A DNA stretch of 46,497 nucleotides. Source: Capnocytophaga sp. (GTDB lineage Bacteria > Bacteroidota > Bacteroidia > Flavobacteriales > Flavobacteriaceae). A program made the position numbers and the translations under genes. The notes beneath the pieces are model-generated. The model saw only the letters and a program-made list of their open reading frames with translations. It did no database searches and had not been told where the DNA came from. Of the stretch, positions 1 through 9,423 are shown in pieces (position 1 is the first letter of the stretch; each line of letters begins with the position of its first letter). The DNA is taken from contig NZ_JAUNKD010000021.1 in NCBI RefSeq assembly GCF_030532915.1, positions 1 through 46,497 on the forward strand, in the 5' to 3' direction.

Positions 1-22
1 TGAGGTGTGATAGGTGAGGTGT

Positions 23-45
23 GTAGGGGCGTAATGCTTACGCCC
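23..45. repeat. Palindromic intergenic repeat, copy 1
   Basis: An 8-bp perfect stem (27-34 with 38-45) closes a TGC loop and is preceded by GTAG. The same 23-mer occurs at 12511-12533 with two changes, both at one paired position (A-T swapped to T-A), so the hairpin is kept. A further half-site (ctacgccc) follows at 51-58. It looks like a REP-type dispersed palindrome; no function can be read from sequence. Confidence 0.65.
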
Positions 46-74
46 AAATTCTACGCCCAAAATTATTGAAAGAA

Positions 75-251
75 ATGGATACTGAAATAGAAAAAGGGTA
101 TGACCCGTATGAGCCAACAGTGGAAGATATTCGCTGCATTGAACTATCCGGGGAAGAATTCAAACAAGGCAAATTGGGAGAACTAAACACTATGTATAAA
201 ACTCAAAAGGTGTCGCAACTGCGACACCTTTTGAGTTTATTGTTTTTCTAA
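75..251 (+). CDS. Doubtful small ORF, 58 aa
   Basis: An ATG at 75 opens a 58-codon frame; a TTG at 66 could extend it by three codons. The first 38 residues are acidic and look protein-like, with the run YEPTVEDIRC. The last 20 or so codons run through a 19-bp perfect hairpin (199-238), so the C-terminus is encoded by a transcription terminator. That pattern suits a truncated gene remnant, or a small gene whose true end was lost, better than an intact protein. It lies convergent to aconitase and just after a palindromic repeat. I do not recognise a family. Confidence 0.3.
   Translation: MDTEIEKGYDPYEPTVEDIRCIELSGEEFKQGKLGELNTMYKTQKVSQLRHLLSLLFF
199..238. terminator. Bidirectional hairpin terminator
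   Basis: A perfect 19-bp inverted repeat (199-217 with 220-238) has a 2-nt spacer and A/T tracts on both sides. It lies about 35 bp beyond the aconitase stop on the minus strand and probably ends that transcript; it would work in either direction. Confidence 0.8.
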
Positions 252-272
252 TGAATCTTGATTGTTAGTTAC

Positions 273-2537
273 TTACTTGGCATTAGCAGCAATCAAGTTT
301 AAGGCACTTCCGGCTTTAAACCACTCGATTTGGCTATCGTTATAGGTGTGATTTGCCACAATAACGTCTTTTGTGCCATCGGCGTGAACAAACTCCAAAC
401 GCAATGGTTTTCCGGGTGCGAACTCGGTCAAATCCAAGAAATTAACCGTGTCGTCTTCCTGAATTTTGTCGTAATCCGATTCGTTGGCAAACGTCAAGGC
501 AAGCATTCCTTGTTTTTTCAAGTTCGTTTCGTGAATACGAGCAAACGATTTCACCAAAACGGCACACACTCCCAAATGACGCGGTTCCATAGCGGCGTGT
601 TCCCGTGACGAACCCTCACCGTAATTATGGTCGCCCACTACAATGGTCGGGATATTGCTGGCTTTGTATTGACGTTGAACGGCAGGCACTTCGGCGTAAG
701 TTCCTGAAAGTTGGTTCTTTACCGAATTGGTTTTCCCGTTGAATGCATTTACCGCCCCGATGAGCATATTGTTGGAAATATTGTCCAGATGCCCACGGAA
801 ACGAAGCCAAGGTCCAGCCATTGAAATATGGTCGGTGGTACATTTTCCTTCGGCTTTGATGAGCAATTTAGCTCCCGTGATATTTTTTCCGTCCCAAGCT
901 GGGAAGGCTTCAAGTAATTGTAAACGTTGCGAATCGGGTTTTACTACCACTTCAATGCCCGAACCGTCGGCTGCGGGAGCTTGATAACCGGGGTCGTCCA
1001 CGTCAAAACCTTTCGTGGGAAGTTCGTCGCCATACGGAGGTTTGAACATCACTTCTTCGCCTTTGTCATTCAACAATTTATCGGTTATCGGGTTGAAATC
1101 CAAACGTCCCGAGATTGCCAAAGCCGCCACCATTTCGGGCGAGGTTACAAAGGCGTGCGTGTTGGGATTTCCGTCCGCGCGTTTTGAAAAGTTACGGTTG
1201 AAGGAATGAATGATGGTGTTTTTTTCTTGCTTGTCAGCCCCTTCTCTGTCCCACTGACCGATACAAGGACCGCAGGCGTTGGTGAAGACTTTTGTTCCTA
1301 ATTTCTCGAAAACTTCTATAATTCCGTCGCGTTCAATGGTGTATTTAATCTGTTGAGAACCAGGGTTTATCCCGAAATCGGCTTTGGGCGTAATCCCGAG
1401 TTCTAAGGCTTGTTTTACGATAGAAACCGCGCGCGACATATCTTCGTATGAAGAGTTTGTACACGAACCGATAAGTCCCCATTCCACTTTCAACGGCCAA
1501 CCGTTTTCGGCGGCTACTTCTTTCATTTTTGAAACGGGCGTACCTCTGTCGGGCGTAAAAGGTCCGTTGATGTAAGGTTCTAATTCTGAAAGATTTATCT
1601 CGATTAATTGGTCAAAATATTTTTCCGGCTGAGCGTACACTTCTGGGTCGGCGGTGAGGTGTTGAGCTACTTTATCGGCGGCTTCCACCACGTCTTCACG
1701 TCCGGTGGCACGCAAATATCTTCGCATTGAATCGTCATAACCGAAAGTTGAAGTCGTTGCCCCAATTTCAGCTCCCATATTACAAATCGTTCCTTTTCCG
1801 GTACACGAAATGGCTTGAGCTCCTTCGCCGAAATATTCAAGTATTGCTCCGGTTCCACCCTTAACAGTCAGAATATCAGCCACTCGCAGAATAATGTCTT
1901 TCGGAGCCGTCCAGCCGTTTAGTTTTCCGGTAAGTTTCACCCCGATAATTTTCGGGAATTTAAGTTCCCACGGCATTCCCGCCATCACATCTACGGCATC
2001 GGCACCACCTACCCCGATGGCTAACATTCCGAGTCCGCCGGCGTTGGGCGTGTGCGAATCCGTTCCAATCATCATTCCGCCCGGAAAAGCGTAATTTTCA
2101 AGCACCACTTGGTGGATGATTCCTGCTCCAGGTTTCCAAAATCCGATTCCGTATTTATTTGATACAGAGGATAAAAAGTCAAAAACTTCTTTTGATTGTT
2201 CGTTGGCAACCTGTAAATCTTTTTCAGCACCTACTTTGGCCTGAATCAAGTGGTCACAATGCACGGTTGTTGGCACGGCAACTTTTGATTTTCCGGCGTG
2301 CATAAATTGAAGCAACGCCATTTGTGCGGTGGCATCTTGGCAGGCGATGCGGTCGGGAGTAAAGTCCACGTAATCTTCCGAGCGTTTGTACGCTTGTTTG
2401 GGTTGCCCGTCCCAGAGGTGGGCATATAAAATTTTCTCGGCAAGTGTAAGCGGGCGACCTACCAATTCACGAGCTTTGGTAACTCGCTCTGGCATACGCT
2501 CATACACTTTTTTTATCATTTCAATATCAAAAGCCAT
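273..2537 (-). CDS. acn: Aconitate hydratase (mitochondrial-type aconitase)
   Basis: Isomerises citrate to isocitrate in the TCA cycle, in the cytoplasm. The 754-aa product has the length of mitochondrial-type aconitases rather than the 865-890 aa of E. coli AcnB or AcnA. The three [4Fe-4S] cysteines are visible: Cys359 in GSCTNSS, and Cys422 and Cys425 in TNACGPC. Substrate-side motifs such as GTDSHT (about 158-163) are present, and the C-terminal swivel domain has [16 protein letters not shown] chose the ATG at 2537 because homology begins at [10 protein letters not shown]; the frame is open 39 codons further, but that part is AT-rich leader containing a TATATTTG -7 box. Monocistronic, with a hairpin beyond its stop. 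Confidence 0.97.
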   Translation of the reverse strand: MAFDIEMIKKVYERMPERVTKARELVGRPLTLAEKILYAHLWDGQPKQAYKRSEDYVDFTPDRIACQDATAQMALLQFMHAGKSKVAVPTTVHCDHLIQAKVGAEKDLQVANEQSKEVFDFLSSVSNKYGIGFWKPGAGIIHQVVLENYAFPGGMMIGTDSHTPNAGGLGMLAIGVGGADAVDVMAGMPWELKFPKIIGVKLTGKLNGWTAPKDIILRVADILTVKGGTGAILEYFGEGAQAISCTGKGTICNMGAEIGATTSTFGYDDSMRRYLRATGREDVVEAADKVAQHLTADPEVYAQPEKYFDQLIEINLSELEPYINGPFTPDRGTPVSKMKEVAAENGWPLKVEWGLIGSCTNSSYEDMSRAVSIVKQALELGITPKADFGINPGSQQIKYTIERDGIIEVFEKLGTKVFTNACGPCIGQWDREGADKQEKNTIIHSFNRNFSKRADGNPNTHAFVTSPEMVAALAISGRLDFNPITDKLLNDKGEEVMFKPPYGDELPTKGFDVDDPGYQAPAADGSGIEVVVKPDSQRLQLLEAFPAWDGKNITGAKLLIKAEGKCTTDHISMAGPWLRFRGHLDNISNNMLIGAVNAFNGKTNSVKNQLSGTYAEVPAVQRQYKASNIPTIVVGDHNYGEGSSREHAAMEPRHLGVCAVLVKSFARIHETNLKKQGMLALTFANESDYDKIQEDDTVNFLDLTEFAPGKPLRLEFVHADGTKDVIVANHTYNDSQIEWFKAGSALNLIAANAK

Positions 2538-2565
2538 AAATGTATTTTTTTGTTTTATGTACTCG

Positions 2566-2573
2566 CAAATATA
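2566..2573 (-). promoter_or_regulatory. -7 box upstream of aconitase
   Basis: TATATTTG on the minus strand matches the Bacteroidetes -7 element TAnnTTTG. No TTTG lies at the expected spacing. A start about 7 nt downstream would give a leader of about 20 nt before the ATG at 2537, which supports that start. Confidence 0.6.
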
Positions 2574-2809
2574 AAAAATGTTTTCAAATAGTGAAAAATA
2601 TGCAACAAAATGTTGATTTAATTGTTTAATCCGTAAATGTGATTTGTTTTGCATTTCGGCAGAAATTACATCAAAACAGTTTCATTTTCTTATCAGTATC
2701 GCTTTAAAAATGCGAAAAACATATTAAAAACGGCTTTTTATTGATTGCATTATTTTTAATAAACCTCCCTTATTTATAATAATTCTATTTTATTTGCAGC
2801 GATATAATA

Positions 2810-2841
2810 AAAAAGGATAGCTGTTTTTGGCTATCCTTTTT
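2810..2841 (-). terminator. Terminator of the TerB-like gene
   Basis: A 12-bp stem (2810-2821 with 2830-2841) has an 8-nt loop; on the minus strand it is followed by a T-tract. It begins 7 bp past the stop of the TerB-like gene. Confidence 0.85.
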
Positions 2842-2847
2842 CGGGAT

Positions 2848-3198
2848 TTATTCCATTCCCCATATTTTTTTGAGCGATTTGTAATAAGTATGCTCAATAT
2901 CGTTTACTACGTTGTCGGCTTTGATGAGCGATTTGGCAAAATCAATGAATTTCTGGCGTTCTTCGGCGGTTGAATCGTCAAAAAAACAACGTGCGTGAAA
3001 CTCAAAATGAGCCTCCCACCGGCTAGGATGCAGGGTGGCGATAGTGTCTAATTCATCGTCCAAATTCATTCGGAACGGAAATTCGGCAGCCAAATATTCT
3101 CGGATTTTTAATCCTTCTTCGGCTGAAAATTCGTTATCCACTGCCGAGAGCAACATCAGCAAATGATACCCCGCTATTGATTTATTTGATTTTTGCAT
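2848..3198 (-). CDS. TerB-like domain protein
   Basis: A 116-aa cytoplasmic protein that looks all-helical. The pattern LLMLLSAVDNEFSAEEGLKI, an acidic metal-site-like stretch near residues 20-30, and a second similar half (IDFAKSLIKADNVVNDIEH) fit the TerB/DjlA-N fold, usually linked to tellurite resistance or phage defence islands. No other ter genes are nearby, so a tellurite role is not supported. The start lies 18 bp after the maeB stop, so it is probably cotranscribed with maeB, with its own terminator after it. Family assignment is from motif pattern only. Confidence 0.75.
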   Translation of the reverse strand: MQKSNKSIAGYHLLMLLSAVDNEFSAEEGLKIREYLAAEFPFRMNLDDELDTIATLHPSRWEAHFEFHARCFFDDSTAEERQKFIDFAKSLIKADNVVNDIEHTYYKSLKKIWGME

Positions 3199-3216
3199 TT
3201 TTCTTGATTTTTAAAG

Positions 3217-5499
3217 TTATTTCTTGCGTTTTTCACGTTCTTGCGCATCAATCACGGCAAGAGTTGCTAAATTTACCATTTCATCAACGCTTGCCCCCAA
3301 AGTGGTTACGTGAATAGGCTGGCTCAATCCTAAAATGATAGGTCCTACCGTATCCAATTTTTCAATTTCTTTGAGAATTTTATACGTGATATTTGCAGCT
3401 TCCAAATTCGGGAAAATCAGTACGTTAGCGCCTTTTCCGTTGTTTAATTTTGAAAACGGAAACGAACGGGCTATTTTCTCGGGATTGATGGCAAAGTCGG
3501 CTTGAATTTCACCATCAACTACCAAATCGGGGTGGTTTTTATGCAGATAAGCCACCGCATCACGCACTTTTTTGGTGCTTTGTGAACTTGCCGAGCCAAA
3601 GTTTGAATACGAAAGCATCGCCACGGCGGGTTGCAACCCAAACATTTTCACGGCGCGGGCGGTCATTAGTGCGATGTTTGCCAAATCTTCGGCAGAAGGA
3701 TTTTCATTGATGGTAGCGTCCGATAAAAACAACGGACCTTGTTTGGTGAACATAATGCTGGTGGAAGCAATGCGGTTTACGCCTTCGGCTTTTTCCACCA
3801 ATTCCAAAACGGGGCGAATGGCACTCGGATAAGCACGCGTACGACCGGTAATCATTGCATCGGCTTGCCCCATATTGACCATCATCGCACCGAAATAATT
3901 GCGTTCACGCATCATTCGTTCGGCAGTAAGGCGAATTACGCCACGGCGTTGGTTTTTCTGCCAATACACTTTACTGAACTCTTCTCTCCGTGTTTTTTCT
4001 TCATCGCTTTTGGGGTCAATCACCTGCAAATCAGCAGTGAATCCAATTTCTTCTTTCAATTCATTGATGATGTCTTTTCGTCCTAACAAAATCGGGATTG
4101 CCAATCCGTCTTCGTGTAGGCGTTGTGCGGCTTTCAGCACTTCGAGGTGGTCAGCTTCGGGGAACACCACGCGTTTGGGATTTTGTCGGGCGCGGTCTTG
4201 CAACATTCGCACCTCTTTGTTGCCCGTTCCGATTCTGTCCATTAATTCATTACGATACGTTTCCCAATCGGTAATAGGTTTTTGAGCCACGCCCGAAGCA
4301 ATGGCGGCTTTGGCGATGGCAGGCGGAATTTCATAAATCAAACGTGGGTCAAATGGTTTGGGAATGATGTAGTTACGTCCGTACGAAAGATTTTCGCCTC
4401 CGTAAACCAAACTCACGCGCTCCGGAACGGTTTTCTTTGCCAAATCGGCGATGGCGTGAACGGCGGCAAGTTTCATTTCTTCGTTGATTTTGGTGGCGCG
4501 CACATCCAACGCTCCCCTGAAAATAAACGGAAAGCCCAGCACGTTGTTCACCTGATTGGGGAAATCGGAACGCCCCGTTGCCATTATGATGTCCTTACGG
4601 GTTTTGACCGCCAAGTTATAATCGATTTCGGGAGTTGGATTTGCCATTGCAAATACCACCGGATTTTCAGCCATTGAAAGCAACATTTCGGGCGTAACCA
4701 CGTTTCCTTTTGAAAGCCCGATGAATACGTCGGCGTTTTGCATCGCTTCGGTTAAGGTGCTGATATTTCGGTCAGTAGCAAATTCGGCTTTTTGAGGCGT
4801 CAGGTTGGGCGAATCTTTACGGATAACGCCTTTGCTGTCGCACATCACGATATTTTCGAGCTTTGCGCCCAACGCCACGTACAGATGCGTACACGAAATG
4901 GCGGCGGCTCCCGCTCCGTTTACTACGATTTTTACCTTGCTAATATCCTTATTTACAATCTCTAAGGCGTTTTTTAACGCAGCTGCGGAAATAATAGCCG
5001 TTCCGTGTTGGTCGTCGTGCATCACCGGAATGTCGAGTTCTTCCTTCAAACGACGCTCAATTTCAAAGGCTTCGGGGGCTTTGATGTCTTCCAGATTAAT
5101 CCCGCCGAAGGTTGGCGCAATGGCTTTTACCGTTTCAACGAATTTATCCACATCGGTTGCATCTACCTCAATATCAAACACATCAATACCTGCAAAAATT
5201 TTGAAAAGCAACCCCTTGCCTTCCATAACGGGTTTGGAGGCTTCCGGTCCGATGTCGCCCAAGCCCAAAACAGCGGTTCCGTTGGAAATTACGGCTACCA
5301 AGTTGCTTTTGGAAGTATATTTGTAAACGTTGCTTTTGTCTTCCGCAATTGCCAAACAGGGTTCGGCCACGCCGGGTGAGTACGCCAACGACAAATCGTG
5401 TTGTGAGGCGTGTTTTTTGGTTGGCACGATGGCTATTTTTCCGGGTTGCGGAAACTCGTGATAGTGTAATGCTTCGTCTTTTTTACGTGAATCTTTCAT
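3217..5499 (-). CDS. maeB: NADP-dependent malic enzyme, MaeB type
   Basis: Oxidatively decarboxylates malate to pyruvate, supplying NADPH and pyruvate. The 760-aa protein has a malic-enzyme half (about 1-420) and a phosphotransacetylase-like half (about 430-760), the usual MaeB fusion. Seen: Tyr40 in SLAYSPGVAEPC, GLGDIGP (79-85), Lys95, metal ligands in INLEDIKAPE (Glu137, Asp138) and HDDQHGT, and the dinucleotide motif GAGAAA (195-200). In the family the C-terminal half is regulatory and binds acetyl-CoA rather than making acetyl phosphate. The ATG at 5499 is preferred over the one at 5547, since homology starts at MKDSRKKDEALHYH. A full-consensus promoter lies 68 bp upstream. Confidence 0.96.
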   Translation of the reverse strand: MKDSRKKDEALHYHEFPQPGKIAIVPTKKHASQHDLSLAYSPGVAEPCLAIAEDKSNVYKYTSKSNLVAVISNGTAVLGLGDIGPEASKPVMEGKGLLFKIFAGIDVFDIEVDATDVDKFVETVKAIAPTFGGINLEDIKAPEAFEIERRLKEELDIPVMHDDQHGTAIISAAALKNALEIVNKDISKVKIVVNGAGAAAISCTHLYVALGAKLENIVMCDSKGVIRKDSPNLTPQKAEFATDRNISTLTEAMQNADVFIGLSKGNVVTPEMLLSMAENPVVFAMANPTPEIDYNLAVKTRKDIIMATGRSDFPNQVNNVLGFPFIFRGALDVRATKINEEMKLAAVHAIADLAKKTVPERVSLVYGGENLSYGRNYIIPKPFDPRLIYEIPPAIAKAAIASGVAQKPITDWETYRNELMDRIGTGNKEVRMLQDRARQNPKRVVFPEADHLEVLKAAQRLHEDGLAIPILLGRKDIINELKEEIGFTADLQVIDPKSDEEKTRREEFSKVYWQKNQRRGVIRLTAERMMRERNYFGAMMVNMGQADAMITGRTRAYPSAIRPVLELVEKAEGVNRIASTSIMFTKQGPLFLSDATINENPSAEDLANIALMTARAVKMFGLQPAVAMLSYSNFGSASSQSTKKVRDAVAYLHKNHPDLVVDGEIQADFAINPEKIARSFPFSKLNNGKGANVLIFPNLEAANITYKILKEIEKLDTVGPIILGLSQPIHVTTLGASVDEMVNLATLAVIDAQEREKRKK

Positions 5500-5566
5500 A
5501 TATATATCATTAAAATATTGACAATTAAAACCATTTTTAATTGCCAAATTGCTATTTTTCGGCGGA

Positions 5567-5597
5567 CAAAAATACGAATAATAGCGAAAAGACCAAA
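5567..5597 (-). promoter_or_regulatory. maeB promoter, full Bacteroidetes consensus
   Basis: On the minus strand, TTTG (5594-5597), a 19-nt spacer, then TATTTTTG (5567-5574), matching TTTG-N19-21-TAnnTTTG. The start should be near 5560, giving a leader of about 60 nt. Confidence 0.75.
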
Positions 5598-5631
5598 GAT
5601 TTTAAAAACACAGATTTTGTTTGTGATAAAA

Positions 5632-5665
5632 AAAACTGCCAAAGTTTCCGATTTTGACAGGTTTT
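5632..5665 (-). terminator. Terminator after the TlpA-like gene
   Basis: An imperfect stem with one bulge and one G-T pair joins 5632-5644 to 5652-5665. On the minus strand it ends in eight T residues, 6 bp past the stop at 5671. Confidence 0.7.
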
Positions 5666-5670
5666 CCGAT

Positions 5671-7734
5671 TTATTTTTCCAAGGCTTTCAGTAGCTCGGT
5701 TTTGATTTTTTCAACACCGTGAAAACCAACACTTAGATACGATTGATTGCCGTGTTTGTCGATAATTACGTACGTAGGTATTCCTTTGGAATTGAAGCTT
5801 TTAGATAAATACGCCCACTGTTTTTTGTTTACCCGATAATGTTGCCCTTTGAGGTACGGAATCATATTTTCCCAAGTTTGCTTAGGTGAATTTTCGCCGG
5901 CTAAATACACAAAAACCAAATCTTTATCTTCAAATTCAGCTTTTAAAGGCTCCATCTCTTTATTGGCAGCAATGCAAGGTGCGCACCAAGTTGCCCACAT
6001 ATCAATCAAAACCACCTTCCCTTTGAAGGGTTTTAGCATTTCGGTTAGAAGTTGTTCGTCATCGGTTTGAGGCGTGTCAAGTATGGCAAAGCCCGTTCTT
6101 TTTTTGTTTGCTTCTATTTGGGCTACCAATTTATTGTTTTCTTCCGTTAGAAATTTTTGAATTTCAGCAGGAAGCGATTTTATAGCTTCTTTATCGGCAT
6201 CGGTGAGTGGTGTAAGTTTATCTATATTTTCTCCAAAACTCCGTGCCTTGATGAGGTCCAACAAAAAAGCCTGCTCAACACCCCAGATTTTAGCCAACGC
6301 ATCGACGCCGGTTCGTTTGGAAAATTCTTCGCGTATCAAGTCGCTGTATTTCATTCCGGTTTCATTCAGTTTCTTCATTTGAACAAAGGCATTTCCTTTT
6401 TGTTGGTTATTAAGAAACTCTTTAAAAACGGCTTTGTCATCGCTGCTCACTTTTGGATTTTCCATCAGGAAGTGTACGATGTCTAAAACGCCGTTGTTAA
6501 TACCTCTGAAACGCGATAAATCCCCCACAAACTCACTTGCGATGGGCGAAAGCAGCACATCTGAGTCGTTATAAGGAATTTCTTTATAAAAATCGTAAAA
6601 ATCGGCTCGTTTGGGTTGGGTTTGCAACCGAAGCATAGCCTCTTCTTCTGAAATATTATTTTTTTGAGCGTATGATTTTGCCAGAAAGTAATCCAACATC
6701 CCCATTTGGTCAATCAATTCTTTAAGGGCTATGGTGTGTATTATTTTTTTTGATAAATCATTTATTTTTAGCGAATTACTTTTCGAAATTCGATTTCGGT
6801 ATTGCTGTGCAAAATGGTTTTCGAGGGCATTACCACCCAAACCGGCAATAGAATCGATTTCTTGTTGATTGTGATATGTTTCGTTGAAGGCTGTGTAGAC
6901 TTCGCTGTTTACGTCTGCCAGAAAACCCGAAAAATAAATTTCTTTTCCGTTTGCAGGCTGATTTTTATGCAACTGGCTCTTTTTTCGAGACATTTCAGGC
7001 AAGTTGATAAGCACTTGCAACTCTTGATTTGGAGCCACCACCAATGGAAAATAAAACGCATCGGAGCGCAAAATAAGCGAAGTGGGGCTGTAAACGGGAG
7101 TTGTGATTCGGAACGAACCCTCGGGCGATACCGCCACAGGTATTCTTTCACGATTTCCCGTAATCGGGTTCGGATAAATAAAATGAACTTCGCCTAAATC
7201 AGCTTTATAACCAATTATTTTGCCACTGACCGACACATTTCCTTTTTGCCATTTGGCAGAAAAACCACTTGTTTTTTTGGTTTTTTGAGTGAATTCTTTC
7301 GGAAGTGTTGGTTTGCGTTGTTTTTTCGATAAGCGAACGTCGTAAATTTTAAAGCAATTTTCGCAGTCACCACTTTCGATAAAATCAAACACTTCGGTTT
7401 TCAGCGGAATCGGGTCAAAAACCAATTTGAATGAAGCCTTGCCCGATTGCGGCATCCAAAAAAGGGAATCCGGCACAATGCCGTCACCTCTACGGATTTT
7501 ATATTTCTGGTTTTCAGTTTTTAGATACGTTTCAGAAGCTACCCGAATCCAATAATTCGGTGTAAAAAAAGCGTTGATTTCCAACACGGTTTCCTTTTCG
7601 GAAAGCGTTACTTTTCGGATTTCCAACGTTTGGGTATTGGCAAATCCGAAGGGCGGCAGGTCGATGCTTTTGGTTTGTGCATTTACGAACGCGGAACCCA
7701 TCAAAAATGCGAATAACAATTGAAGTTGTTTCAT
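5671..7734 (-). CDS. Large TlpA-family thiol-disulfide oxidoreductase
   Basis: A 687-aa exported protein. The N-terminus MKQLQLLFAFLMGSAFVNA is a signal peptide, so the ATG at 7734 is chosen over the ORF start at 7779. The last 140 residues form a thioredoxin-like domain with the redox pair Cys584-Cys587 in WATWCAPC and the cis-proline loop GIPTY. The long N-terminal part includes a carboxypeptidase-regulatory-like stretch around 160-250 and helical sequence before the thioredoxin domain, the layout seen in many Bacteroidetes TlpA/AhpC-TSA proteins. It probably acts in the periplasm as a reductase or isomerase; the partner is unknown. A -7 box lies upstream and a terminator downstream, so it is monocistronic. 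Confidence 0.88.
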   Translation of the reverse strand: MKQLQLLFAFLMGSAFVNAQTKSIDLPPFGFANTQTLEIRKVTLSEKETVLEINAFFTPNYWIRVASETYLKTENQKYKIRRGDGIVPDSLFWMPQSGKASFKLVFDPIPLKTEVFDFIESGDCENCFKIYDVRLSKKQRKPTLPKEFTQKTKKTSGFSAKWQKGNVSVSGKIIGYKADLGEVHFIYPNPITGNRERIPVAVSPEGSFRITTPVYSPTSLILRSDAFYFPLVVAPNQELQVLINLPEMSRKKSQLHKNQPANGKEIYFSGFLADVNSEVYTAFNETYHNQQEIDSIAGLGGNALENHFAQQYRNRISKSNSLKINDLSKKIIHTIALKELIDQMGMLDYFLAKSYAQKNNISEEEAMLRLQTQPKRADFYDFYKEIPYNDSDVLLSPIASEFVGDLSRFRGINNGVLDIVHFLMENPKVSSDDKAVFKEFLNNQQKGNAFVQMKKLNETGMKYSDLIREEFSKRTGVDALAKIWGVEQAFLLDLIKARSFGENIDKLTPLTDADKEAIKSLPAEIQKFLTEENNKLVAQIEANKKRTGFAILDTPQTDDEQLLTEMLKPFKGKVVLIDMWATWCAPCIAANKEMEPLKAEFEDKDLVFVYLAGENSPKQTWENMIPYLKGQHYRVNKKQWAYLSKSFNSKGIPTYVIIDKHGNQSYLSVGFHGVEKIKTELLKALEK

Positions 7735-7800
7735 ACGATTATTATTTAGTTTGATTCTCAATTTTATACGATAATTCAATTCTTAAAAAGAATAAAACCA

Positions 7801-7808
7801 CAAATATA
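7801..7808 (-). promoter_or_regulatory. -7 box of the TlpA-like gene
   Basis: TATATTTG on the minus strand, 67 bp before the start at 7734. The -33 position has TTTTC instead of TTTG. Confidence 0.55.
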
Positions 7809-7879
7809 ATCGCTTTTAAGTAGAAAAAGAAAATTTACGAACAAAAAATTAGTTTACGTAACATAATACATTGTTTAAC

Positions 7880-7910
7880 AATAGATTGTTTTAATTTGAA
7901 AATAGATTGT
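7880..7910. repeat. Two direct repeats spaced 21 bp
   Basis: AATAGATTGT occurs at 7880-7889 and again at 7901-7910, two helical turns apart, next to the near-palindrome ATTGTTtAACAAT. They lie in the 264-bp divergent region between the TlpA-like gene and the lytic transglycosylase and could be a regulator site. Evidence is weak in such AT-rich DNA. Confidence 0.3.
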
Positions 7911-7998
7911 AATTCATCTTTTTACATCTTTGAGCGGGAAAAACTTGTTAGTTTCAATATTAATTTTCATTTTTGTAGCCTGAAATACGTACGGACTT

Positions 7999-9372
7999 AT
8001 GCATCGATTTATGAAAAAATGTAGTTTTGGAGCCCTTTTTTGCCTTTGGGCAAGCGGTATGTCGGCACAGGTACAGCCCAATATCCCGAATGATACCTTA
8101 CAAAAAATTGAACAACAATCAGCCAATCAGATATTTAAAAACACACAAGACCCACCTTCAACCTATATTAAAAAAGAAGGCATTTATGTTTTGAAAGACA
8201 ACCCGAAGGCTGAAAGCTACGATAAAAAATGGTTGAAAGAACTTTCCAATTCCGATTTGTTTTTTCAAATGAGCGAAGATGTTGCCGGTGAATCGGTTAC
8301 GGACGTTATTTATGACGAACTCCCCACCGAAGTTCTCAAACAGCGGCTTGAAAAACTCAACCAAAAAACACCTTTTAATGTGGAATATAATCCTATTCTA
8401 GAGCGCGTCATCAAATCGTTTCTCAAAAACAGACGCACTTCGTTAGAGCGTTTGATGAGCCTGAGCGATTATTACTTCCCGATGTTTGAGCAGGAAATGA
8501 GTAATCAGCGTATTCCGCTTGAAATGAAATATTTAGCCATTGTTGAATCGGCATTAAACCCTAAAGCCCGTTCACGAATGGGCGCTACCGGCTTGTGGCA
8601 ATTTATGTACACCACCGGAAAAAGTTACGGCTTGGAGGTAAATAATTATGTAGATGAGCGTTGCGACCCGGTGCGTTCCACCAAAGCCGCCGCCAAATTT
8701 TTAAACGAACTTTACAAAGTGTTTGGCGATTGGGATTTGGTTTTGGCAGCCTACAATTCAGGTCCGGGCAACGTTACCAAAGCAATGCGTCGTTCCAACG
8801 GAAAGCAAAACTACTGGAATCTGCGCCCCTATCTGCCTCGCGAGACCGCCGGCTATGTACCTGCCTTTTTGGCAACGCTTTACATTTTTGAATATGCCAA
8901 AGAACACGGGTTTAAACCCCAAAAGCGTGCCAATCATCACTTTGCAACTGACACGGTGCGCGTGCGCCAAGCCGTTCCGTTTAAGCACATTGCCGAACTT
9001 ACAGGAATGGACATTCAGGAAATCCAGTTTTTTAATCCGTCTTATCAATTAGATGTGGTGCCTTATGTTGAGGGCAAAAAATACGCCTTGCGCCTTCCGA
9101 TTGAAGAAATAGGTAAATTCGTTGCTAATGAGGAGGTTATCTACGCCTATCTGAATGAGGAAAAAGACAAACAAGAAAAACCGTTACCTGAATTGGTAAA
9201 AGGCGATAACGTAGGGCAATCAGGCAAAAAAATTATTTACACCGTTAAAAAAGGTGACGTACTGGGCAAAATTGCCTCTCGTAATGGCGTTACGGTTTCC
9301 AACCTAAAACGTTGGAATAAAATCAAAGGAAATAACATCAGGGTAGGACAAAAACTGGTCATCTACAAATAA
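7999..9372 (+). CDS. mltD: Lytic murein transglycosylase, MltD-like, with LysM
   Basis: Cleaves peptidoglycan glycan strands to form 1,6-anhydromuramyl ends. The 457-aa protein has a signal peptide ending near MSAQ (residue 24), an SLT catalytic domain at about 165-290 with the expected Glu183 in ESALNP, plus GATGLWQFM and AAYNSGPGNV, then a degenerate LysM-like stretch at about 327-367 and a clear C-terminal LysM domain (413-456). A second ATG four codons in (8011) is equally usable. There is no lipobox, so the mature enzyme should be periplasmic rather than outer-membrane anchored as in E. coli MltD. The thioredoxin-like gene follows after 51 bp and may be cotranscribed. Confidence 0.92.
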   Translation: MHRFMKKCSFGALFCLWASGMSAQVQPNIPNDTLQKIEQQSANQIFKNTQDPPSTYIKKEGIYVLKDNPKAESYDKKWLKELSNSDLFFQMSEDVAGESVTDVIYDELPTEVLKQRLEKLNQKTPFNVEYNPILERVIKSFLKNRRTSLERLMSLSDYYFPMFEQEMSNQRIPLEMKYLAIVESALNPKARSRMGATGLWQFMYTTGKSYGLEVNNYVDERCDPVRSTKAAAKFLNELYKVFGDWDLVLAAYNSGPGNVTKAMRRSNGKQNYWNLRPYLPRETAGYVPAFLATLYIFEYAKEHGFKPQKRANHHFATDTVRVRQAVPFKHIAELTGMDIQEIQFFNPSYQLDVVPYVEGKKYALRLPIEEIGKFVANEEVIYAYLNEEKDKQEKPLPELVKGDNVGQSGKKIIYTVKKGDVLGKIASRNGVTVSNLKRWNKIKGNNIRVGQKLVIYK

Positions 9373-9423
9373 TTTTGCAGTTTGGTAAGGTTTTTGATAG
9401 GACTACGCCAAACTGAATTGAAT

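Noticed and set aside
3217-4250. Separate phosphotransacetylase gene (pta)
   Set aside because: The frame is continuous with the malic enzyme domain; the fusion is the normal MaeB form.
4805-5326. 173-codon plus-strand ORF inside maeB
   Set aside because: It is antisense to the well-supported malic enzyme, is rich in Ser/Thr/Pro from complementary codons and has no recognisable motif.
9378-9415. 8-bp inverted repeat between the lytic transglycosylase and thioredoxin genes
   Set aside because: Long 22-nt loop and no T-run; not a convincing terminator.
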